Shown here: positions 50,401-62,400 of the stretch, piece after piece
How the letters are laid out: each line of letters begins with the position of its first letter
Numbering within the stretch: the first letter of the stretch is position 1
From: Pardosa pseudoannulata
Lineage: Eukaryota > Arthropoda > Arachnida > Araneae > Lycosidae
Direction of reading: 5' to 3'
NCBI GenBank assembly: GCA_032207245.1
Contig: CM063510.1
Coordinates: 53,721,144-53,785,143, forward strand
Length of the DNA: 64,000 bases
Notes under the pieces: generated by a model
Seen by the model: the letters and a program-made list of their open reading frames with translations, nothing else
Databases searched by the model: none
What the model was told of the DNA's origin: nothing
Program-made: the position numbers and the translations under genes

Positions 50401-53400
50401 GAAAGTCATGAAAAGTCATGGATTTGAAAAATTTTATTTTGGCAGATACCCTATAATTGTTTTAAATAAATTATTTAAAATTCTAAAGAAAATAATGGAG
50501 ATACATAATTTTTCTTATCCAAGGAAGGAAAAGGCCCACTTGACTTCACTATTAACAATTGGTGAAATAATATAATTTAAAAAACAGTGTAATATAATAT
50601 AAAATAATATTTTTAAATATTTTTACTTTGTCTGGTATTAAAAGTAGATACAATTTGAATAAAAAGGTTTTAAAAATATAAATGTGAAATTTAATAAACA
50701 TTGCACTTACCTAAATTAGGTATCCTATGTATTTGGAGGATACAACTTATTTACTAATATTTGACAGTACAAAAACAAGCTTAAATACATTAAAACCTCA
50801 ATAATGTCATTTCAAACCTTTTATTGTTTAAAATATGCTTTGAAAATTGTATATGTAAAAAATTACCACAAGGGCACAATCGAAATTAACTAAGATACAA
50901 AATGGACGCTAGAAAATCCAAATTCAGCGGCCTTAAGTATTGTTAGTTACAAAAACCAATAGTGGTAAGGTATTGTTATGACATGTTATTTCCCCCAATA
51001 CCCTAAAATTAAGGCACCAATTTACACCCTCACCTTTTTTCGAGGGTGGCAGAAAAGTTCGAAAAGAAGAGCAAGGAACAAGAAGTTCTAGAATTTGGCA
51101 ATATTACCCAAGTTTGGTGTGCCCAATGAACTGAAGCCCCCCCCCCCTCCCCCAAACTGGGATACAGCCAATATATCTAAATAACTCTATGGATCCCTTT
51201 ATTTAACACTTTTGGTACACTATGTGAATTGATGCAATTAACTAGCATGTTTAAAGGCTTAAGTGCATGGTTTCCGCACACCTGGAAAGTCAGAGAAAAT
51301 CATGGATTTAGACAATGGATTAATTTTGTCATGGAAAGTCTTGATTTTTCAAGTAAAATGAGTAAAAGTCATAGATAGTCATGGATCCGCTAAACTACCG
51401 ATTAAATAAAAATGCATTGAATTGTTTAATTCTATTTTTACTTGTCATTTGGCTGAAATTACTGAATTTGGTATTTATGTATTATCTTATTGACCCTATT
51501 GCCAAGTAAAATTTGTTCACCAAGGAAACTCAAAGCAAGAAAGCTTAATGGGTGGGTAAATGTATATTATTCTGGTTTTTTCTTAAATTGTAGATTAAAA
51601 TTTTATTAATATAATAATAATTAGTTTTTAATAAAAATTAGTTAAGATTTTTGCAAAAAATATAAGTTTATCTCTAGGGATATTGTATATAAACATTATA
51701 GGATTATATTTTGCTATTATTTATGGTCACCTGGATAACACCAAAGTATCCTGAATTCAAATTGGAAACATTTTGATCAGGGTTGGAAAAAAATCATAAT
51801 TTTTTTTTTTTTTTTTAATAAAAAAAAATCAGATTTATTTGATTTAAATCAGATTTTTTTTATTTAAATTGGATTTTTATTATTTTTTTCTGAATACTGA
51901 TTTTAATTGTTGTTTTTATGTTTTTTGCAATATACATAGAATAGTTTGTTATAAGAAGTAACATCTTATCTATCTAGTATATTCTACACACTGATTACCT
52001 AAAATTAAATATATAAATTTTAATCTAAATACATTCCATTATTTTGAAATTGGATAGTGCAAGCTCAATAAAATGTAAAATTTAAAGAACAAATTTAACG
52101 CCAACTATTTATTTAAAAAAACAAATCACAACTGTTTCAATATTTTCTAAGCACCGAATTATGGATTTAATTGTTTCAATAAAAACACTAGCTTTGATGC
52201 TTTATCCACTCCTAACTGGTTACGAAGGCTAGAATGAACAACACCAAAAGAAAAAAAAAACTGTCTTTCTATTCCAGCAGATGAAGCCACGGCTGACGTT
52301 ATTTGGTAGACAAACTGGATTTCAAGTTCTGTAATACTCTCTTTACCTCCCATTACATAAAATGAATTCCACCAGTCATAATTATTGTACTACCCCTACG
52401 TACAACCCCTAAATTCTTGGAAAGCACATGTTATCTATTTACACTTACTTATTGGAATTACTGTGCTGACTGATTCCCAATTCTCCTGTCTTTGGAATAT
52501 AGGTTTTAAAAGAAATGAAAAAAAGTATGATTTAAATCAATGATTTTTTTTAAAAAAATCAAATGATTTAAATCATGATTTAAATCAACTGATTTAAATC
52601 ATGCCAACCCTGATTTTGATTGAAAAATTGCTATATGATTAAACTTAGGTATGTAGATACAACAATTTATTTTTATGTATGCGAGTTTATTAACACTTAT
52701 AATGTAAGTTTATAGTTTTTTATGATAAAATTCCTGTAATTTCTCTAAAAGCATATATTTTATTTGTATATACATCAGAAGTTTTATTCATATATACTTT
52801 AACGAAAGCTTTTCAAAGTCATGGAAAATGATCCGCTAAATCAGGGAAGGTCATGAAAAGTCATGGATTTGAAAAATTTTATTTTGGCAGATACCCTGTA
52901 AGTGCTTAAAATTATCAGAAGTTTAAATTTCAGTCAAACAATCCTATCATTGGTTGAATAATCAAACTGATTATACATAAGATCATTTATATTGAAATAT
53001 ACTAAAATTCTATTTTAGTTATATGCCTCATTATTTTATATATGTATTTATTTGGATATTTAATTTTTAGGTAGGTAACAAATTAGGTCATCGTTTCAGC
53101 AAAAGAATTCTTAATATTTGCAGAGATATTCGATGTGGAAATGTTCTTTTTTTAAATGAAGTTCGTAAACAATCTCATGTGGAGAGAATTGAGACTGATA
53201 CTTTAGAAACTTGGTTGATGAGGTATTTTTAAAGCTTTTTATTTTGAAACTTTTTGCATGTATTTGTTTTCATTTTGTTTTTCATCTGTTAGCATCAATA
53301 ATGTTTCTGTTTTCTTTGTAAATATGTAGTGATAAATAAAGTACTGTAATTTCACACGTATAGTCTGTGGAATACCTGTGTTTAAAAAGCAAATTTCTTC

Positions 53401-56400
53401 AGCCGCGGACTATCTGCTGATGCAGACTATATGCTGGTTGTTCAATACTCAAATCATCAAAATCGGATGAAGGTGTAAAAAAAGTGTTATTTCAAAATCC
53501 TGTGCCTGTACGGCGTATGGGCAAAACAGGGAAGGGGTTAAATTGATTTAACATTGTCTTACTAAAATAAATATTTTTGCTCATACAGTCCGCGGATTAT
53601 CTATGGTGTGGACTATCTGATGATTTATGAAATTTTTTAAATAAAAAATCGCACGTGCAGACTATACATGCAAAATTACAGTAAATATTGCTTTGAAGAC
53701 AGTTAAAAACTTTACATAAATATTAGTTTTCTTTCTTATGCATAATTTTAAAAATCTATCAAAATCAATGCAGTTTTATGTTTTTATCACCTGCAAATAA
53801 AAATGTTGTTTCAATTATTTTCTGGGCTTTAATCTAAAATATGTTATGTATGTATTTTCTAAAATTTAACCTTTGTACTCATACTGTTGCAGCATTTTAT
53901 AGCATAGCTAAATATTTATACATTGGAAAATGAATCATTCTGTTATTAATGAGCTTTTAATTTCTTACTATACTAGTATTCAAAAATTATAAGCTATATG
54001 AAAATTTTATGAGGGTTTTTTTTATTAATAAAAAGGGCTCAACTTAGTTAAGGATTATTATGAATATTAATTTTGATTTGATTCAGTCAGATTTTGTTTG
54101 AGTGTTAGTAAGCAAAATTAAATGCATATATATAGTAAGAACCATTTGGCTTCATTTTATGTTCATTTTTTTCGTATTAATACACTTACTCTTAAAAAAT
54201 ATTCATATGTCTTCTAATCCTGAAAATAAACAGTTTGCATCTGTATTTTTAATTTTTTTGCACTGTGTTTCTTTGCATGCTATAAAAAAGTTCAAAAGAA
54301 ATATTGCTTTCATTAGTGTAAACTTGTATTAGATATAACTTATTTTATAACTCATTTATTTTTTTAAAATTTCGTTAGGTGTTGTGTTAGTGCAGCAGAA
54401 TTTTATGCTCAGCATTTAAATGGAGTTCTTCCAATTGTACTGCTAACTGATAATGTTGAGGTAAAAGTATCATTTTGATGAATTTTATGTTTTGACAAAT
54501 TAGATTTACTAAAATATTATTTTTCTAATATAATATAATCATTATATTATTTGATATAAAGTTCCTGCTTCTTTCTATATTATTTTTAGAAAACCTATAT
54601 TGATTGTTAATTAATAATGATTATGAAGTTAATTAATAATGATAAAATCCTTATGAAGTGTGATGAAGATGCATTTTATTAATACTGGCAATCTTAAAAT
54701 CATCAATATCTTGTTTTCCTTCATTTTACAAGACTGTACAGCTTCTTACAGTGTGCAATATTGGCATATAAGTATTTAATATATATTTATTAAAGTTAGG
54801 AATTATTTTTATTAATAGGGGAATCCTTCATTCTGGAAAAAAAATCAGTTTTGATATAATAATAGCTATGTAATTGTTTCTTTTATCTTTAAAAATGACC
54901 TGTTATTTAAAGGATGTATAAACACTTTGGAAGATGTACATTGTGGAATTTTAAATGTAGCAATTTTTGATCATGTATACTTAAAATCTTTAAAGGAATT
55001 CTGCTATTCATAAATTAATATAGATAACCTATTTTTATACATACATGAAATGAATTATAAATCTGTCGAAAGAATGACACCATAATCAAAAGAGCCAGCT
55101 GGGCTTGAAATTAAAAATTTTTTTTAAATAGATTTTTATAATTATTTTTTAATTCAATTTCTAAATTACCATCAATTTATAATGTATAATATGTGAATTG
55201 CCTTGATAGTTTTATCCTTCTTAAATGTATAAAACTTAAAAAATTAATTGTAATTGTTTATCTGCTAAAATATACGACAATAAAAAAATTATAAAGACTA
55301 TTAGACTCTGTATAAATTAAAATTAGATTACTTAAGTGATAATTAATTTTTTTCAGGCTTATAAACCAATGGTAAATAATAGCACTGTAGAAGTATTGTC
55401 TTTAAAACAGTATTTGGAAACTAGATGGTCAGGAGAGGAATCACTAATTCAATTGTATGATTCTCTAAGTTTAGCTTTGTCAACTGGGAGTGTTAAAGGT
55501 AAAATAAATTTTAAAGCATTCTTAATATCTTTTAAGTACATTATTTATTCACTGATAAATATTCTTTTTGTCAATGTTGTGTATGTAGGTCAGTCAAAAA
55601 GTTAGGTGCATCCTTTTTATAAAATTTTGATATAAAGCTATTATGGTAAAACTGTGTGGCAACACTTTGAATAATTATCTGTATCATGTGACTGAGCAGT
55701 TTTCACACAGCATTTTTAGTTTGTCTGATAATCAGTCATATGCATATTTTGCCAGCAAGTTGTACCCAAATTGGAAATGCATAGTAATTTGCTTTTGTTA
55801 GGTAAAAAGGTATAAAAACACTGAAATTCATCAGCAGTTGCATGAAGTATATGGTGAAAATGCAATATCATGTACAGCTATCACACAGGGGGACAACATG
55901 TTTCAGAATGGTTACACAGATATCAATGATGCTGATGGAAGATGGAAAGTGTGGAATCCCCCCCTTGTAGTTCAGACCTTTTACCTTGAAACTTCCCTGC
56001 TTTTGGCCTCATAAAAGAACTTTCAAAAGGTACATAATTACTTCAATGGAAGAGCTATAATTCTAAAAATGGTTATTGACCATTGGATGGAATTTCTTTG
56101 AAATAATTGAAAATCATTGAAAAGCATATGTTACACCTTGGCAATTACTTAAATAACAAAGATAATTATATCAAAAAGTAAATTTTGCATGGAACTTTAG
56201 GATACAAATGAAGTTATTGTAAAATTTTGATTCTGTTTAGTGTTTTTACACAGTACAACTAACTTTATGACTGACTCTCATATATTTTATATATTCTTAA
56301 AAACTTATTTAATGTTCAACTATACGTAAACTCATTAAAAATTGTTGAATTCCAGATTTATCGAAATCATATGATAGTTACTTACCATGTGAAGTCCTAG

Positions 56401-59400
56401 ATATTGGAATTAAATCTGGGCGTTTTATCAGAGGTCATTTACAAGTGAACAAGCATAATGCTTCTGAAGAAGCCTTTGTTGCATCCTCAAAGTAAATGAT
56501 AATTTATAAAAAAAATTCTTTCTTTTATATATATTTGTATTTATACCCTTACCTGTTTTAATGCTATTTGTTTTTCTATCTCTCTTTGCTTTAATTATGG
56601 TGATGTTTAAATATCACCATAATTAAGGGCTAGTTATAGGCTGAAAAAATTTTTCATAAAACACCATATTGTATAATATTCTGTCAAACACAAGTAACAG
56701 GTTAAATCAGCAAAAAATTCTCATATCTTGAATCAGATTATACTTTTTTTAATGTTGTTTGAACATCTTATTTTTGTATATCAATACATTGCCTTTAATC
56801 CCTAAAAGCACAATTTTTTTTTTCGGAAAAACTGGTAAAAAATGATAAATTTTTTTGACAGAATAGGACTATATAGGTATAGTGTTTTTTTTTTTTTTCT
56901 TCCAATTTCAGTTTGGGGGAGGTGACTAGAAAGCGGGAAAAGGAGTAAAAATTATAAGAAAAAAATGCTATACAAATAGAGTATTGTAATGTATCCAGTC
57001 CCTGTTTCAGGTAACACAAGGAAGAATCAGGTGTATCTTTATTAATGATTTTATTTACATTTCTGCTATATACATCATTTCACAACTATAAAAAAAAACA
57101 ATTTCTAATCAAAGGTAAGTGATTAGTACACGTAGGCCTGAGTAGAGATGGGTACCTAAACTAAATTTAGTCTCTGCCGAAATATTCGTGATTAGACGGA
57201 AGAAACAATTCGTAGCTCTTGCGAAAATTCTCTGAAGTACAGGTAGGAGATCTAAGCACAGTTAGTTCTGAAGAACTGCAATCCTGAAGAGGATTATATT
57301 AGAAAAAGGAAACCCAAAGCACAGGGTATCACTTCAATCTCAGAAGAGATATATCCCAAGACGGGATTTTGCTAAATAAAACTCTCCGATGGAGAGACTG
57401 GTCGAGGCGACTTCCGAGTTAGCCGATGTGGGCTACTCCTCAAAGAAAAGATCCCAAGGTGGGATTATAGAAAAAAAAGTCTCCAGTAGAGAGACTGGTC
57501 AAGACGACCTCTCAATTAGCAGGTTGCTAGCTAACTAACTTCTCTCAAAAAAAAAAGCAAATCTTCTCTCATCTCTTTCTAGGGGAGGGGCCTCACCCAC
57601 AATTTCATTATTGGCTCACCTAGCGATGACCTCACCTTCGACCAACTGGATTGGTCCGGGTTAAATAATCATTGGTCGCAAAGTCAGGGGTCCCTGGAAT
57701 TCTTAGCGGCAAATCCTTTGTCGTTCCCATGATCATATTTTTGGCTGTCAGTGAAGGTGACCTGTTGTCTGGCATATTGTTCCTTTACTATAGGGCACAA
57801 CAGTGTAGACATCATGGTGCCAGGGAAAACAATCCTTTTGTATCCACACAAGTCCACCTCTCAAAGCAAAGTTCTTTGATGACGATACACCGCTAAATCA
57901 CGCCGTTACAGTATAAATGATTTGATTACATGTTTATTTTAAATTTCCCCTGTGTCAGACACGAGCAAATGTATTAAGAGATTAAAGTTCCTCTACACTC
58001 TAAAGCAATAAAAGGTTTCTAGCTTTCTTTCACTATAATAGTTTTCTATTTAAAATAATTACATGCTGAAATTTACATGATTAGTTTTTAATAATTTTTC
58101 AAAACTTCTTATAAATTTGATTGAAAAGCCTATAAATAAACCTAAAATATTTCTCTTCTTACATATAATTGGCAAAACACAACTCTTTTATGTTAAAAAA
58201 GTTATTTTTATATCAAACAAGAAAATGTATACTGCAAATATCTCTATAACAATATAAACTTAATGACAAATTGTATATTTAAAAAATCTAATTTATAGCA
58301 AATTTCAAAAGTCCTTCTTTGGTATGACTCTTCAGTTTTATTTCTTTAGGATTTTTACTAAAGGAAGCGGTGATGTCTTCATCTGTGGCATGGTTGATCG
58401 CAATAGAGCTATTCATGGTGATGAAGTGGTTGTGGAAATGTATCCCGAACAACAATGGAAATCAAGATGTATGAGTCTTATTAACAATCCGTATGAAAAA
58501 GGTAAATATATTCAAATCGTATAAGATTAAAATTATATTTCATTATTTTTAGTTCTAATCTATATATATAAAAATGAATTTGTGTTTGTATACGTTTTCA
58601 ACCAAAGCAAATTTATGACAAGGAAATTATATTTCAGCCAAAATAAAATGCAATTGAGCTTTGATTATCTGATACTATCGGGATCAAAGTGGATCATGTT
58701 ATTTGAAAAATCTGGCTAACTGGATAAAATACTTTATAAACTGTCTATGATTTTGTGTAACTTCCTCCACACATTTTCCACGATATTGGCAGTTGTAGCA
58801 TTGCCTATTTTTAGCATATTAGAAATGGCCTGCATAGAAAATAATTTTATACTATGTTTAACACCTTTTTATTTTCTATGAAATTGGTAGAAAGACATGG
58901 ATATAAAAAGAAGGGTGTACAGACAAAAAATCTGAGATTAGAGGCAGGGGAGTGCAGAAAGGATGGAGATATGAGAGAAAAAGAACCCTTGCAAGGATTG
59001 TGTAAAATAGAATAGATAAAATAGCCTTAATGACAATTGAGAAAGCTCTACACTCTAATTTCTGCATGTTTGCTTTTGTATTGGTCTAACATAGAAATTT
59101 ATTAAAATCGTGTGGAATAGAAATGGGCTGATGATTTTGGTTTTTAGTCACAACCAAAGTTGATTGTGAACATTTTCGTGGGAAAAATTTTTGGTTTGTT
59201 TTGGAGCACTATGATTTACTGCTATGCTGCGATATTATTTTCTAATGAGACCAGTATCCTCTGTTTGAAACTGATTCCGAATTGCTACAAACATCCATAT
59301 CCATTCAGCCATGATTCAGAAAAAAAATTATATAAAAATTTTGCTTGAGGCAAAAACGACGCTTGATCCTTGATCATTTCGGAGAATCAGACAATGGTTG

Positions 59401-62400
59401 ATCCTTTTCCAGGGAGTCCAGAATGTTTAGTAACCAGAAGAAGTTCTTCGAAACTATTGTCAAATTTTCACACTCTTATTTCGAACACACTTTCATGTCG
59501 TATTGATGTATAACTCAGGTTTAATGGAAACTGAATATTGTTGTAATATGCTTATAATAGAAATATATAAATATGCCAATGACTCGAACTGCGAATGACG
59601 AATTTAGAGAGTTATGCACAAAAAAAATCTTTGTTTAAAAGTAATATATTAAGTTCACTGTAGTGAAGCACGGGCACACTTGTTAGTTTTGTGTATAAAA
59701 TAATATTTTTCAAACTATAACAGGAGATTGTGCACACTATCTCATGTAGATTTTTTTTATTTATTGCATTTTACTGTAGTGTTAAAATATTTCATTGAAT
59801 TTCTTGAAAGCTGTATCACTTTGTATATTCTTTTGATCTGGTGATTCAGTTGAGTTTTTCTTCTGGTTTGCATGTCGTCACCTTCATTACACATTGAATA
59901 AATCATAGATTCACTTTGTTACCTTTTATTTACATGTGCATACTATATACCTTCTTTGAGAACAGGGGGGGAGCTTATCACTCATCCTCTCACTTTGAAG
60001 CATAATTCCAATCTATCTATCCAGGCAGGGTCACAAAATATTTTCAGTAGCATCATCTAGCATAGTACTAGTAGACTATAACTTTCCTACATCACTGACT
60101 AATAAACCTGTGGCCCAAAGTAACAAAAATAAGCAAAATATAATCTTTTAAATTAATCCTCTTAGTTTTAAACAAATCTTTGTACTGTATACAATTCTGA
60201 ACAATTTATGGACGATAAGTACATTGAGACATGCATTGTGCTGAACTAGTGACTGGCAAACTACGGCCTACAGACCAGTTGCTTCCCACTTAAAAGTTCT
60301 GTTCAGATTGCCATGGAATTTTAAACAGTGGTGGAGAAATTTTCAGTCAATATTTTAAAAACAATATTTAAGTGTGTGTTCAGTTTTTTCAGATGTTAAA
60401 CTTTAGGAATTACAATTTTTTATTTGTTTTAATTTTTTATTTATTTATATTTTTAGCATATACAAAATGTAGTTGAGAATATATATCAAATGGTTTGAAA
60501 TATTTACATGAAAATGAAAGAGGACATGCTGTAATAAATACAAATAAAATTATAAGATTTTGAATTTACTTATTATGAATGAGACTCTTATACTCGTACA
60601 CTGCATATAATATTCTTCAAGAATGCACAAAAAGCAGAAACATACTATTCAGTTAAAAGTTAACAGTACTTTTTGAAATGCAGTCTGATTAACATGAGAG
60701 TTTTCAAAATATACTATTACTTTTAGTCCTGTGATAAATAATTTTGGTCTGCAATTTTTTATTTATTTATTTATTTTGGCATGCTTGTAAAAAAGTTTTC
60801 TTTTTCATTACTGATGCTAAGTAGTTAGTTTTATGTTGTATCAAAATAATGAGTAAGAAACAGGCTCAAGTTTGAAATTAGGAGCCAAATGCATGACATT
60901 TGTATAAATAAATATTGGCTATCTTTTTATCCAAATTCTAAAATTATTTACCAATTTCTTTTTTATAGCATGCATTTAATGATAGAGCTTGATGATGAAT
61001 ATTCATATGCACTCAAGAACCAAAACATTATGACCACCTGTCAATAACAAGTTGGCTCTGGTTTTGCTTCACCATGTGAGACAGTCTCCAACGACCTTTT
61101 TCTTTAATAGTGTGTGGACGTCCAACACCATATCCTCTACTGCTGGTTTCACCATCTTTCATCAACTTTGCATGAGTACTAACAACTGTTGATCGCAAAC
61201 AACCCATGAGTTAATCAGTTTCGGAAATACTTGTTCTGAGCCTTTGAGCCATTACAATCTGCACTCTCAAAATTGCTTAGATCATAGCCTTTCCCATCAC
61301 ACACAGAAGTAAGTGAAAGAATGATTCTTCAGATTCTCCAGCAGCAGTTAAATACCACTTTCACCTGGTCACGTGCCTTCCACGTCATCCAGGCGAGTTC
61401 ATTGCAAAATGTAGGGGTGGTCATAATGTTTTGGCTCTTGAGTCTATATGTATATATAGAAGAACTTTGTCATTTAATATTTATGTAAATTAGGTGATGA
61501 AAGTGAAAGTAGCTCTAAAACGGCAAAAACAGTGCCTACTGGAAAAATTGTTGGGATTTTGGAAAGATGCTGGAGAAATTACATAGCCACATTGCCTGAG
61601 GAAGATGAAGTAATACATATTCAATGTTTCTTAATATATTTTAGACCATATTATTTGTAAAGTTTTGAAATTATTATTTTTTGGTGGATACTCCTACATC
61701 CAATCTACAAGTCTATAATTTTTATTCAAAAGTACACACTATGTCAACTTTAGTACAGTCAAATCTCATTTCAATGAACTTGGAGAAACCAAAGATTCTG
61801 TTTGCTGTATGCAAACCCTTAAAAATAAATGCTATTATAAAATGTATAATTCATTAATTGCTAAGTATTTGCCTTATTCAGTAGTAAGATAAAGTGATAA
61901 AAAATCTGTTGAAAGATGTAGTGATTTAAATTCACTAAAATCAATTACATTTAGTTTTAAATTTTAGTCAATTGAATGTACATAATCACATTGATTCATT
62001 TAAAACTATGGGCTCTAAATGGTTACAAACATCCATAATAACAGCAGGATTTGAATTGTGAAATCCAGTACCAAAAGGTAGCTATATTATACATTAACTA
62101 ATGTTTTTGTCTATGCTCAAACTATTTTTAGTTTTCAATATTAAAAAGGGTACTATATTGATTGAATGTACATAATCACATTGATTCATTTAAAACTATG
62201 GGCTCTAAATGGTTACAAACATCCATAATAACAGCAGGATTTGAATTGTGAAATCCAGTACCAAAAGGTAGCTATATTATACATTAACTAATGTTTTTGT
62301 CTATGCTCTAACTATTTTTAGTTTTCAATATTAAAAAGGATACTATATTGATTGATTTCACTATTAAAATATAATTCATTAACAATGTTTTTTGTATTGT

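Larger units (their letters stand above)
51266..52898. mobile_element. Element X copy 3, containing a nested hAT element
   Basis: Flanked by TAAGTG (51260-51265, 52899-52904). Without the nested insertion it is about 790 bp, the same as copies 1 and 2. Confidence 0.85.

Noticed and set aside
55357..55605. The open frame 55336-55605 as a separate gene
   Set aside because: Only 55357-55498 is DIS3L exon 5; the rest is translated intron and lies next to a mariner.
47285..61609. Assignment to DIS3 rather than DIS3L
   Set aside because: HCHSPLC, YLEILE-x2-E-x-KG, the PIN residues and [12 protein letters not shown] fit DIS3L better, and DIS3 would keep the PIN aspartates.
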